Below are positions 43,826 to 53,145 of a stretch of 64,000 nt of DNA, one piece after another. The stretch's first letter is position 1, and each line of letters opens with the position of its first letter. The stretch lies in the NCBI RefSeq assembly GCF_910578895.1, contig NZ_CAJTSC010000002.1, positions 111,840-175,839 of the forward strand, written 5' to 3'. Position numbers and translations under genes: made by a program. A model generated the notes under the pieces. It ran no database searches, was not told where the DNA came from, and was given only the letters and a program-made list of their open reading frames with translations. The stretch comes from an uncultured Bacteroides sp. (GTDB taxonomy: Bacteria > Bacteroidota > Bacteroidia > Bacteroidales > Bacteroidaceae).

Positions 43826-46800
43826 TTAGAAATTAAGATTTATACCAAACGTAAACGTACGTGAATTAGGATAACCACCATAGTCCAAACCTAAAGCTGT
43901 TGCACCGCCAGGACCGGAACCTATATTCGCAGCTTCCGGAGAATAACCGCCATAGTAATTATCCCATTTTGCCAAGTTTTCGATAGACATGTATACACGT
44001 GCGTATGATATGAACTTCGAACTAACAGGCAGTTTATAGCCGAAAGTCAAATTTTTAATACGCAAATAGTTGGAGGAATATAACCAACGGGAATCTATGG
44101 CCGATGCAGTCGTAGAACTGAAAATAGACGGTATGTTTCCATTGCCCGGCTCATCTTCAGACCACCACGCATTCCGCCAATGTCCCAACACATTGGATCT
44201 GGCACCCATACTGGGGCGGTCAATGGCACGTCCCAAAAAGCTATAAATCTTTCCTCCTGTTTGTGCCGTCAGCAAAACGGACAGGTCAAAATTTTTATAA
44301 GAGAAACGGTTTGTCAAACCAAATACGAACTTTGGTGTCGGAGTGCCCAGATAATCCCTGTCGTTGTCTTTGTCGAACTTGCCATCGTTATTGACATCCC
44401 GATAACGAACATCGCCCGGATGTATATTCTTACCCTCGAAAGTCACAGGATTTCCACCATGAGCAGCACTGTACGCATCTATTTCCGCCTGGCTTTTCCA
44501 TACCCCGATAGCTTCATACATATAGTAAGAGTTTACCGGTTTGCCAACAATCAGCACATTCGTTTCATTACCACTCCATCCGGAATAAACAGGCGTATCA
44601 TCCGTACCTATTTTCTTTACTTTGTTTTTATTGTAAGACATATTGAATGAAGTATCCCAAGTGAATTCACCGGTCAAGTTATGCGTGTTCAATTCCACTT
44701 CAAAACCCTGATTGTGAATATCACCCAGATTATCCCAAATAGTACTAAAACCGGAAGCCCCTTCTACCGGAACCTGATACAGCAAGTCTGTCGTATTTTT
44801 AGTGTACCAATCCAAAGACAGCTGAATACGATTATTCAAGAAACCGAAATCAACAGCAATATCAGTACTGTGTGTTTTTTCCCAACTCAAATCAGCATTT
44901 GCCAAACTGTTGGTATAATAACCTGCAACACCGCCGTAAACAGCAGATGTCAATGTGGCATACGCTGCCGTATTACTGATAGAATTATTACCGGTTACGC
45001 CATAACTGGCTCTAAGTTTCAATGTATTCCACCACTTCCGATTCCAATTCTTGAAAAACTTTTCATTAGAGATTAACCATCCACCGGATACAGCCGGAAA
45101 TATGCCCCATTTATTGTTAGCACCAAAAACAGACCCGCCATCAAAACGTAAACTACCGGACAACATATAACGTTCATCATAATTATACTGCAAACGTCCG
45201 AATGTAGAAAGCAATTTATTAGGAGTCTGTTCGGTCACCGTATTAGTCTTGGCTTTCAGCTTCGAACCATCAAACGTACCTGTTATGGCATCATTCGGGA
45301 AAGGTGCGCTGAAAGACTGTTCCGTCTTATACCCCAACGAAGATTGTTCGGACGAGAAACCAAGCATAGCGCTCACACCATGCTTGTCAAAAGTATGGTC
45401 ATAATTGGCTACCGCCTGCAACAACGTACTCCATGTCCGGCTCGTGGTATGACCGCCACCGGAATTTTGCCCTTCACCGGCAGGCCATTTCGAACTGGCG
45501 CTTGAAAAGGTATAAGTATTTCCGTCCAAATCGAAATAATTGGCAGCAGCCGATAATTCCACACGGAAATCCTGAAACGGGGTGATACGTAAAAAAGCAT
45601 TGCCTACCATACGCAAAGTGCGATCCTGACGAATCATACTCTCCAACGTATAAACAGGGCTTGAATTCGTATCTGCCCATCCGTAACGCGCATTCGGTTG
45701 CACATTTGTCATGTAGCCAACACCCTGTTCCGATACCGGTGTAGAAGCCAAAGCCTTATGTGTCTGTGAATCTTTGCCATTGGCTTTACCCGCCCCATCG
45801 GATACCGTATAAGTAGGAGCCAGATTAATGCCGACAGCAATATACTTATTAATTTTAGATTCCACATTAGCACGGAAAGAAAAACGTTTGTAGCCCGTGC
45901 CGGTAGCCAATCCTTCCTGATTCAGATAGCCTCCTGAAAACATATAATTTACATTGTCAGTAGCACCGGAAACACTCAGTCCATAGTCTTGCACCATAGC
46001 CGTACGATAAAACTCATCCTGCCAATCCAGAATGCTAAGCCCTTCGGTGGTTGCCGCATAAGTATGCGTATCCCTCATATCCTGGTTCATGTAGTTAAAC
46101 CAACGGTCATCCAAAATATATTCATAGGCTTTATCAGTACCGGCAACCACACCAAGATTTGCAAGACGAGTAGCATTATCATCACGAATACTTGCATTGG
46201 TTATTCCTGCTTTTGCCGCATCAGCCAGGTATTTGGCATCGTTCCACTTTGTTCTGAACTCCATCCATTCCGTCGCACTCAGCATATCAAGTTTCTTCTC
46301 TAATGTCTGGAAGCCCACACTGGCGTTAAACGAAACTTTGGGTTTCCCTGTCTTTCCTTTCGAAGTGGAAACAATCACAACGCCGTTTGAACCGCGAGAA
46401 CCGTAAATAGCAGCAGAAGCAGCATCCTTCAACACTTCTATAGAAGCAATATCCGCAGGGTTTATACCACTCAAAGTGGTCATCGGCACACCGTCTACAA
46501 CGTACAACGGATCAGAATCCGCATTAACGGAAGCTGCACCACGCACACGAATTTGCATATCCGACCCCGGTTCACCGGTAATGGACCGCACCGATACACC
46601 TGCAAGTTGTCCTTGCAAAGCGGTTTCAGGACGTGCCAACGTACGGTCTTGGATGCCTTTCGCATCCATCTTTGCCACAGCTCCTGTCAAAGTGCTTTTC
46701 TTCACAGAACCATAACCGATAACAACGACTTCGTCAAGAACCTCCGTATCTTCTTCCAAAACCACCTTTATATTACTTTGTCCTTTCAAAGCAATATCCT

Positions 46801-47050
46801 GGGCTTTATAACCTACAAAACTAACTTGCAGGATGGCATTATCCTGAACATTTTTAAGTGTAAAATTACCATCAACATCCGTGATAGTACCATTAGAAGT
46901 TCCTTTAACCAGTACACTCGCACCAATAACCGTTTCACCAACTTTGTCCAATACAACCCCTGTAATGATTCTGCCCTGGGCAAAAACATACAGATGACAA
47001 CTTATCAACAGAAGCATCAATAAGCAGAGTTTTTTGTGTAAAATTCTCAT
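43826..47050 (-). CDS. SusC-family TonB-dependent transporter (partner of the split susD)
   Basis: This 1074-aa outer-membrane transporter has a signal peptide (1-24) identical in its first 18 residues to the other SusC. A regulatory-like domain follows (27-105, IITGVVLDKVGETVIGASVLVKG), then a plug (about 112-225, with DEVVVIGYGSVKKSTLTGAVA and IEVLKDAASAAIYGSRGSNGVVIVSTSKG), and a barrel ending in FTFGINLNF. Its SusD partner was cut off by the mobile element directly downstream, so the importer may lack a working lid. With the distal sulfatase, the unit probably handled a sulfated glycan. The susC reading frame itself is intact. Confidence 0.93.
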   Translation of the reverse strand: MRILHKKLCLLMLLLISCHLYVFAQGRIITGVVLDKVGETVIGASVLVKGTSNGTITDVDGNFTLKNVQDNAILQVSFVGYKAQDIALKGQSNIKVVLEEDTEVLDEVVVIGYGSVKKSTLTGAVAKMDAKGIQDRTLARPETALQGQLAGVSVRSITGEPGSDMQIRVRGAASVNADSDPLYVVDGVPMTTLSGINPADIASIEVLKDAASAAIYGSRGSNGVVIVSTSKGKTGKPKVSFNASVGFQTLEKKLDMLSATEWMEFRTKWNDAKYLADAAKAGITNASIRDDNATRLANLGVVAGTDKAYEYILDDRWFNYMNQDMRDTHTYAATTEGLSILDWQDEFYRTAMVQDYGLSVSGATDNVNYMFSGGYLNQEGLATGTGYKRFSFRANVESKINKYIAVGINLAPTYTVSDGAGKANGKDSQTHKALASTPVSEQGVGYMTNVQPNARYGWADTNSSPVYTLESMIRQDRTLRMVGNAFLRITPFQDFRVELSAAANYFDLDGNTYTFSSASSKWPAGEGQNSGGGHTTSRTWSTLLQAVANYDHTFDKHGVSAMLGFSSEQSSLGYKTEQSFSAPFPNDAITGTFDGSKLKAKTNTVTEQTPNKLLSTFGRLQYNYDERYMLSGSLRFDGGSVFGANNKWGIFPAVSGGWLISNEKFFKNWNRKWWNTLKLRASYGVTGNNSISNTAAYATLTSAVYGGVAGYYTNSLANADLSWEKTHSTDIAVDFGFLNNRIQLSLDWYTKNTTDLLYQVPVEGASGFSTIWDNLGDIHNQGFEVELNTHNLTGEFTWDTSFNMSYNKNKVKKIGTDDTPVYSGWSGNETNVLIVGKPVNSYYMYEAIGVWKSQAEIDAYSAAHGGNPVTFEGKNIHPGDVRYRDVNNDGKFDKDNDRDYLGTPTPKFVFGLTNRFSYKNFDLSVLLTAQTGGKIYSFLGRAIDRPSMGARSNVLGHWRNAWWSEDEPGNGNIPSIFSSTTASAIDSRWLYSSNYLRIKNLTFGYKLPVSSKFISYARVYMSIENLAKWDNYYGGYSPEAANIGSGPGGATALGLDYGGYPNSRTFTFGINLNF

Positions 47051-47100
47051 AGACTATTAATATATTTGATTAATAAATAAATTCAAGATTAACAGAATCG
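46998..47100 (-). repeat. SusC leader/signal-sequence repeat, copy 2
   Basis: This is nearly identical to 28864-28974 (see there), covering the first 18 codons and the AT-rich leader. After codon 18 the two genes diverge (HLYVFAQG here, PFGLFAQN there). Confidence 0.75.
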
Positions 47101-47131
47101 GATACCGACTATCAGCGAATGTTTTCGAATG

Positions 47132-47139
47132 CAAATATA
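47132..47139 (-). promoter_or_regulatory. -7 box of the second susC
   Basis: TATATTTG on the minus strand fits TAnnTTTG, 81 bases before the start, at nearly the same distance as at the first susC. No -33 box is visible at normal spacing. Confidence 0.45.
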
Positions 47140-47347
47140 AACTCGCACATTAACTTAGACATCTATGTTTTTGATAGTAAAACTCTCTCTTTTGATTTTT
47201 TCAAGTTGCCTTTCGAGTGGCGGCAACAAGGAAACGCTGCCGTTGTTTTACCTCACCTGTCCGGACGGAATTGGATAATGCGGTTGCTGCCATTTAACAG
47301 GCAAAGTCTTGCCACACTATTGGCAACAAACACGGCATGTATATACG

Positions 47348-47393
47348 GCAGAAACCGCCCAATCATGGCATATCACGATTGAGCGGCTTCTGC
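47348..47393 (-). terminator. terminator of the araC-type gene
   Basis: A 20-bp stem (47348-47367, 47374-47393) with three G-T-type mismatches and a 6-base loop lies 26 bases past the regulator stop. The rest of 47140-47347 shows nothing I can support. Confidence 0.65.
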
Positions 47394-47418
47394 TATACGG
47401 TATACATATCCTTTGGCG

Positions 47419-48339
47419 CTACTCCGACTCTTCTATCTCAGTCTCCCGACCGAAAGAGCGGTATTCCAACGGAGTAAACCCAGTACGTTTCTTGAAGAGT
47501 GAAAAGAAATGTTCGGTAGATTTATAATCGAGCATAAAGGAGATTTCCTTGACGGAGTGTGAAGTGCCGACCAGCAATTGTTTGGCTTTGCGTAACTTCA
47601 GTTCCTGAAAGTATTTTGCCGGCGCATAGCCCGTATAGTCCTTGAACACTTTCCGGAACCAAGAGTAGCTGATATTCAGCTTCATTGCCAGTTCTTCAGG
47701 ATCAATATCCTTAAACACATTCTCATTCATGATAATCTTCGCCTGCTCTATTTTCTGGTCGACATCGCCCAACTCGAAAATCTTATTCTTGGATATGGAG
47801 AGTATCATGCCCACCATGTGCAGCACGATACCTGCAAGGTATTGCTGGGAAGATATCTTATCTCCCTCCGTCACTTCCAAAGCCCGGGAAAAGAGTGATA
47901 CCAGCTCCTCGTTCAAACCGACCTCGAGCACCTGATTGTCTTTCGACAGAAATCCTTCTTTCACCAGGTTATCCATGACAGGACCTTCAAAACCGATGTA
48001 ATATTCATTCCATCCCGTCTGACGGTAAGGATGATAAGTGTGCCACTGCCCGGGGAACAGCACCATCAAGCGCCCTTTGCAGACCTGCTTTTCCGGAGTT
48101 GTCTCTGAAGAGAACAATCCGCGCCCTTTTGTTATATAAACCAATTGGTACTCACGCAAGACACGCCCTTTCTGGGCATTGAAATAGTAGCCGGAAGGAT
48201 GGTCTTTCAAAGGATACGGAGAGTCCGGCTGAATGGACTGGAAGCCGACGGTATTCACCCACAGACCATACCTCTGGTCCATGTCGTTTACAATAAGATA
48301 CTTAAATTCTACTCCTAAATCATTGTAGTTCTTAGTCAT
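47419..48339 (-). CDS. AraC-family regulator, probably rhamnose-responsive
   Basis: This 306-aa protein has an N-terminal cupin-like sensing domain (about 50-130, with LMVLFPGQWHTYHPY) and two C-terminal helix-turn-helix motifs (about 205-300: DPEELAMKLNISYSWFRKVFKDYTGYAPAKY and SVKEISFMLDYKSTEHFFSLFKKRTGFTPLEYR). It lies just downstream of the rhamnose operon in the same direction, behind a terminator. In B. thetaiotaomicron an AraC/XylS regulator (RhaR) next to the rhamnose genes activates them, and this is the likely counterpart. It could instead act on the neighbouring susC unit. The rhamnulokinase promoter has a good -7 but no -33 box, as expected for an AraC-activated promoter. Confidence 0.75.
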   Translation of the reverse strand: MTKNYNDLGVEFKYLIVNDMDQRYGLWVNTVGFQSIQPDSPYPLKDHPSGYYFNAQKGRVLREYQLVYITKGRGLFSSETTPEKQVCKGRLMVLFPGQWHTYHPYRQTGWNEYYIGFEGPVMDNLVKEGFLSKDNQVLEVGLNEELVSLFSRALEVTEGDKISSQQYLAGIVLHMVGMILSISKNKIFELGDVDQKIEQAKIIMNENVFKDIDPEELAMKLNISYSWFRKVFKDYTGYAPAKYFQELKLRKAKQLLVGTSHSVKEISFMLDYKSTEHFFSLFKKRTGFTPLEYRSFGRETEIEESE

Positions 48340-48424
48340 AACGCGTATCCTTCATGATGGGTTCGAGACAAAAATAGGAAATATTTATGAAATAAAGGTC
48401 AGTTATGAAAGATTTAATAGAAAA

Positions 48425-48464
48425 AATCCCGATTGGGAGTACGAACCGTATTCCAACCGGGATT
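48425..48464 (-). terminator. terminator of the rhamnose operon
   Basis: AATCCCG (48425-48431) and CGGGATT (48458-48464) with additional TTGG/CCAA pairing form a stem, followed on the minus strand by TTTTTT. It begins 21 bases after the GH105 stop and separates it from the regulator gene. Confidence 0.8.
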
Positions 48465-48485
48465 ATATATTTCCAAAAAGGATTA

Positions 48486-49808
48486 TTATTTCCTGACTAC
48501 TATCTTATCGTATTGTTGCTCAGCCTTAATCTCCGTATATTTCGGCGCATCTATCATTTCAACCAGTGCACGGAGGACAGGACCTTCGCCCATCGGGTCG
48601 TTCTCTTGGGTGGGACGGTTGTAGTAATACTCCGGCGACGGCATGATGCCTGTGCCGACACAGATTTTAGTGACATCGCCTTTGTCGGACATCAATGTCA
48701 TCATCCCCTTCAGCCCTCGCTCGGCAGCATATATGAAATCGGGATGCAGCCAACCCTGCTTCACACCACGTGCTATGCCGAAAACAAACATGGCTGTACC
48801 TGTAATCTCTTCGTATGAATCTTCTTTGTCAAGAAGCTGGTGCCATAGCCCATGTTTACCCTGGTAACGTACCACACCGCTACACTGACGGCGGAAACAT
48901 TCCAATACTTCAGGGCGCATGGGATGATTCTGCGGCATCACTGCAAGCAAATCGGCAGTTGCCATGAAGACCCAGCCATTGGCGCGGCTCCAATGGGCAA
49001 CGCCATGTTCGTCCGTATCCGTGTGATAGCAATGGTAGAAAATCCGCTTTTCGGGGCACCACAGATATTTATGATATTTGATTACCTGATTGGCGGCATC
49101 ATTGACGTAACTCATGTCGCCGGTCATCTTCGCCATGCGGGCAAGGAAAGAGATGGCCATAAAGGCATCATCTGCCCAGATTGTGTTTTCATGGGGCCAA
49201 ATACGGGCAATGGTACCGTCTGCCAAACGGGGTTCTCCATAGTTCAGGTGCTCCGCCGTCTCATTGATATAATTCAAGAAAGAGGCATTCGGATGCTTCA
49301 TCTGCAAATCAATCAGGCTGGCACCCATAGGACCGTTATCGTCCAAACGCTTTCCGCGGAATATCATGTGCCAGCTCAATTTGCGGACACCATACCAGCC
49401 TTCGTTTTTCATTGCCTGGTCATATTGCTTCCTGAAGAAGTCCAGGTTGCCCTCGTTAAATACGAAATTCATGTTCTTAAGGACATAATCATCGTACTTC
49501 CCGGCACCCGTTTTATCGGCGAGTTCCATTAAAGCGATGTGGGTCACCCCGTTGGTATAATGCCAGTTATTGTACTTACAGCCGACTTTGACATTCATAT
49601 CCAAAGGCAAGTTCCTGACGGATTTATACGTTTTGCCGGTCTTGGTGTTCTTAAACTCGTAAGTGGTCGTTGCCAAAATGCGGTCCGCTATTTTCACGGC
49701 AAGGTCGGAAGCCGAAAGCTTAGCCTCGGCCGCCGTCTTCACGGGTGTTTGCGCGAGAGCCGACACGACTGTCAAAGACAGCAGGCACGAAATAATGGTT
49801 CTCTTCAT
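48486..49808 (-). CDS. GH105 unsaturated rhamnogalacturonyl hydrolase, exported
   Basis: This 440-aa enzyme has a signal peptide (1-19, ending SALAQ) and a six-hairpin barrel. GH105 enzymes hydrate the 4,5-unsaturated uronic acid left by pectin lyases. Family features: VGCKYNNWHYTNGVTHIALMEL, DDNGPMGASLIDLQ with the catalytic Asp region near residue 165, WADDAFMAISFLARM near 225, HWSRANGWVFMATADLL near 280 and EEITGTAMFVFGIARGV near 345. It is the last gene of the rhamnose operon, 36 bases after the aldolase gene. It would release the terminal unsaturated GalA and expose rhamnose that GH106 can remove. It is somewhat longer than many GH105 proteins. Confidence 0.88.
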   Translation of the reverse strand: MKRTIISCLLSLTVVSALAQTPVKTAAEAKLSASDLAVKIADRILATTTYEFKNTKTGKTYKSVRNLPLDMNVKVGCKYNNWHYTNGVTHIALMELADKTGAGKYDDYVLKNMNFVFNEGNLDFFRKQYDQAMKNEGWYGVRKLSWHMIFRGKRLDDNGPMGASLIDLQMKHPNASFLNYINETAEHLNYGEPRLADGTIARIWPHENTIWADDAFMAISFLARMAKMTGDMSYVNDAANQVIKYHKYLWCPEKRIFYHCYHTDTDEHGVAHWSRANGWVFMATADLLAVMPQNHPMRPEVLECFRRQCSGVVRYQGKHGLWHQLLDKEDSYEEITGTAMFVFGIARGVKQGWLHPDFIYAAERGLKGMMTLMSDKGDVTKICVGTGIMPSPEYYYNRPTQENDPMGEGPVLRALVEMIDAPKYTEIKAEQQYDKIVVRK

Positions 49809-49844
49809 GGAATTATCTTAAATTATATATGATTACACTTCATA

Positions 49845-50654
49845 TTATTTGGGCAAATTAAAAGCCACGGTCATCTCTGTCATCTGTTCCTGGCTCATGC
49901 CGTCCGGTTCAAAGCCCATATTCTTGGCGGCAATGTAAATCAAAGCGGATTTGTTCAGCACATCTACCTGGTCAAAAGCGGACATGATGTCCACATCTAC
50001 GGCAAAGACCCCATGCTTTTCCCACATCGCCACATCGTAATCTTCCAAAGCTTCGATAGTGGCGTCGGCCAGTTTTACGGAGCTCGGCAGTTCGTAAGGG
50101 ATGATGCCCAAACCACGAGGACAGAAGGCTTTTGTTTCGGGAATCATACTCCAAAGCAGATTGGTAGCCACATCTTTCTGCAAGAACTTCTTGTTATGGG
50201 TCATGGCAATCAGTTCGATGGGATGCGTATGCAAGGATGCCCGGCAAGGGGAACCTTTCTCAAGCAGGTAATTATGGACGGCAAGATGAGAAGGCAATTC
50301 CGATGTCGGCATGACAGGACGGTCTGCTATAATCACATAGCTGGCACAGTCGTCGAGAATGCGGATTATCGAACCGTTCTCCATAGGCCAACGCGCCAAA
50401 TCGCGCATGCGCATCTGAGTGCCTTTGCAATAGAAATAGCAGCCTTTCAGATAAGGAAGGCGTTTGCCTATCTGCTTAACTTCGCTAATAGCAGGCAAAG
50501 CCCTGATTTCATCATCCACATATTCGGTGATGTTTAAAGTTATGTTGCCGCCATTACGTTCCGCCCAACTTTTTTGCCAAAGATATCCGGCTACTTCTGC
50601 CGCCTGACCGACTTCATACGCCAGTTTGGGACGATTTTCAAGAATTGATTTCAT
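49845..50654 (-). CDS. rhaD: L-rhamnulose-1-phosphate aldolase
   Basis: This 269-aa cytoplasmic class II aldolase cleaves L-rhamnulose-1-phosphate to DHAP and L-lactaldehyde. Zinc-site residues are in SLHTHPIELIAMTH (about 140-153) and WEKHGVFAVD (about 220-229), with AERNGGNITLNI near the N-terminus as the phosphate-binding loop. The length matches the family (about 270). It lies 73 bases after the permease gene within the rhamnose operon. No lactaldehyde reductase is present in the window, so that step is encoded elsewhere. Confidence 0.9.
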   Translation of the reverse strand: MKSILENRPKLAYEVGQAAEVAGYLWQKSWAERNGGNITLNITEYVDDEIRALPAISEVKQIGKRLPYLKGCYFYCKGTQMRMRDLARWPMENGSIIRILDDCASYVIIADRPVMPTSELPSHLAVHNYLLEKGSPCRASLHTHPIELIAMTHNKKFLQKDVATNLLWSMIPETKAFCPRGLGIIPYELPSSVKLADATIEALEDYDVAMWEKHGVFAVDVDIMSAFDQVDVLNKSALIYIAAKNMGFEPDGMSQEQMTEMTVAFNLPK

Positions 50655-50727
50655 GTGTCTATTTTATTATAATTTATTTTAATAAGTAAATGTTGAAAAT
50701 CAAAATATATCATTGACCCTCTGTCAT

Positions 50728-51768
50728 TCATGCCTGTGCCATTGCCACTACTATGATAGAGGCGATGAGAACTGCCAAGCCCGATATCAGCACGCTTATG
50801 GTGCGGGCACCGCATCCTTTCCACTCTTTCAGCAGAATTCCCCAGACATTGCTGAATGTCACATTGAGCGACATCAGTATGCTCCAGGAGAATGCAAGCA
50901 ATACCGGACTACCGCCCAAGAAGCTCTTGCCCATTTCCAAACCGAAGAATTGCGAATACCACAATCCTCCGGCAAGTGCGCAGAACAGGAGATTATTCAC
51001 AAAAGCATTGCCCCGGACCGACAAATATTCCTTGCCTGTCTTATTCTTTATATTCTGCTGGATGCAATAAGCCGCATTCGTACAGAAACCGCCCAAAGTC
51101 ACCAGAAAGATAACAGGAAGTCCGGCATACAAAGGCGCCACCCCGCCTGCCAACGCCGCTTCCTTGATGGGTGTTCCGGCATCCAGCCCGAGAGCGAAAC
51201 AAGCGCTCATCACACCTGCCAGCAAAGCGACCAGCAGCCCTTTCGTCAAGGCAAAATCCTTTACGGCCGCTTTCTTTTCCTCCTCGCTCATGTTTTTGGA
51301 ACGCAAACCGCCCGCATAACCGATAACGGCAATCCCCGCCAAAGTAATGCAAACACCGATAAGAAGCATCAAACCATCGCCATGCAACAAGTCCTTACCT
51401 GCAAACAACGCCGGAAACAGCGTGCCGAAGCCGGCACAAGTACCCAAAGCGATACTCTGTCCCAAAGCAACTCCCAAATAGCGCATACTCAATCCGAACG
51501 TCAAGCCGCCGATGCCCCAAAGGACACCGTAAACAACAGCCGGCAATGCGCCGCCGGCCTTCCAAAGTTCCGGCAGGCTGCCGTGCGCCGGAATGGCAAG
51601 CAAAGCGCCCAGCAACGGAAAGACAAGCCAGGCGAAAATGCCCTGCACAAGCCAGAAGTTTTCCCAAGACCAGCCTTTGACTTTATTGATAGGCACATAC
51701 GAACTGCTCTGTCCGAAACTGCCCACAGCGATAATTAATAATCCTATTAGTGTATTCATGATAATCAA
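50728..51768 (-). CDS. rhaT: L-rhamnose-proton symporter RhaT
   Basis: This 346-aa integral membrane protein has about ten membrane helices and the RhaT-family start NTLIGLLIIAVGSFGQSSSYVPINKVKGWSWE. Further signatures are GALPAVVYGVLWGIGGLTFGLSMRYLGVALGQSIALG and IQQNIKNKTGKEYL. An ATG three codons in (51759) is an equally good start. It brings rhamnose, freed in the periplasm by GH106, into the cytoplasm. It lies between the isomerase and aldolase genes. Confidence 0.9.
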   Translation of the reverse strand: MIIMNTLIGLLIIAVGSFGQSSSYVPINKVKGWSWENFWLVQGIFAWLVFPLLGALLAIPAHGSLPELWKAGGALPAVVYGVLWGIGGLTFGLSMRYLGVALGQSIALGTCAGFGTLFPALFAGKDLLHGDGLMLLIGVCITLAGIAVIGYAGGLRSKNMSEEEKKAAVKDFALTKGLLVALLAGVMSACFALGLDAGTPIKEAALAGGVAPLYAGLPVIFLVTLGGFCTNAAYCIQQNIKNKTGKEYLSVRGNAFVNNLLFCALAGGLWYSQFFGLEMGKSFLGGSPVLLAFSWSILMSLNVTFSNVWGILLKEWKGCGARTISVLISGLAVLIASIIVVAMAQA

Positions 51769-51857
51769 CGGTTAATATCCGACAAATAACGAATAATGAA
51801 AGCAGCGGGCAAAGATACGCTTTCCCCGCTAAACGCTATTACCGGCTTCGACTTAAC

Positions 51858-53111
51858 TTACTTACGTTTTGATGTAACCTCAACTTCGTATTTCTCTATT
51901 TCCGCAATGAACTCCTCGCCTACCGGCACATTGTTCTTCAGGCAGAACATATCCCAAACCGCATTCCAAGGCAAGGCTTTGGCCTCTTCCAGCAAGGCAA
52001 GGCGTTGGAAACCCTGACCGGCAGCCTCATACTCACGGAGTTTTGCCAACGGTTCCAACAATGCGCGCAACATACATTTCTGTGCGGCACGGGTACCGAT
52101 GACATAAGCGCCTATACGGTTGATGGAAGCATCGAAATAGTCAAGACCGATGTGTACGCGATCCAAGGCATTGCAACGGACAATTTCCTGGAAGAGTTCA
52201 AGCGTAGGATCGTCCATGATAGTCACGTGGTCGGAATCCCAACGTATCGGGCGGCTTACGTGAAGCATCAGTTCGGGCACAAACAGCAGCATGGACGAAA
52301 CCTTGTCGGCAGCGCTTTCCGTAGGATGGAAGTGTCCCGTATCGATTGTTATCAGTTTCTGATGTTGTACGCTATAACCCACACAGAATTCATTAGAGCC
52401 TACGGTATAGCTTTCCAAGCCGATACCGAATACTTTAGACTCCAAGCAGTCCTTCATATTCTTATATTCCGTAGCAAAAATCCGGTCGAGAGAGTCTTTG
52501 AACAACTCACGATATTTCATGCGGTTTACCGTCACATCCTTGCTACCGTCGTGCACCCAAAGGTTCATGATACAAGGATCACCCTGGCGACGTCCCATCT
52601 CTTCCGCAATGGCACGGCAACGTCGGGTATGTTCAACCCAAAAATCACGGATGCCCTTATCGGGATTGGCAAGAGACAGGTTGCCGCTTTTGGGGTGCGA
52701 GAAAGAAGTCGAGTTGAAATCCAGCTTCATGCCGTTTTCCGCCGCCCACTGCATCCAGCTCTCAAAGTGCTTCACTTCCACTTGGTCACGGTCTACAAAC
52801 GTGCCGCCGAAATCGCCATAAATCTCATGCAGGTTCAAACGGTGCTTGCCGGGGATATAGGAAACGGCTTTCAAAATATCGCCACGCAGTTCCTCGATGT
52901 TACGAGCCTTGCCGGGATAGTTTCCGGTAGTCTGGATGCCGCCCGTCAGCGAACTGCCCGACTCAAAACCGATAACGTCATCAGCCTGCCAGCAGTGCAT
53001 GGAGATTGCCACTTTCCGGAGTTGCTCCATTACCTTTTCCACATCTATTCCAAGAGCGGCATAACGTTCCTTAGCCACTTCATAAGCCTTTGTGATTAGT
53101 TCTTCTTTCAT
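51858..53111 (-). CDS. rhaA: L-rhamnose isomerase
   Basis: This 417-aa cytoplasmic enzyme converts L-rhamnose to L-rhamnulose and matches the family length. The metal-binding region is visible in NLWVHDGSKD (about 205-214), TIDTGHFHPTESAADK (about 280-295) and DSDHVTIMDDPT (about 315-326). It is near the front of the operon, 34 bases after rhamnulokinase. The order kinase-isomerase-permease-aldolase is the same as in the characterised B. thetaiotaomicron rhamnose operon. Confidence 0.93.
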   Translation of the reverse strand: MKEELITKAYEVAKERYAALGIDVEKVMEQLRKVAISMHCWQADDVIGFESGSSLTGGIQTTGNYPGKARNIEELRGDILKAVSYIPGKHRLNLHEIYGDFGGTFVDRDQVEVKHFESWMQWAAENGMKLDFNSTSFSHPKSGNLSLANPDKGIRDFWVEHTRRCRAIAEEMGRRQGDPCIMNLWVHDGSKDVTVNRMKYRELFKDSLDRIFATEYKNMKDCLESKVFGIGLESYTVGSNEFCVGYSVQHQKLITIDTGHFHPTESAADKVSSMLLFVPELMLHVSRPIRWDSDHVTIMDDPTLELFQEIVRCNALDRVHIGLDYFDASINRIGAYVIGTRAAQKCMLRALLEPLAKLREYEAAGQGFQRLALLEEAKALPWNAVWDMFCLKNNVPVGEEFIAEIEKYEVEVTSKRK

Positions 53112-53145
53112 AATACTGAAGTATTTCTTTATTAATTATTAAACA

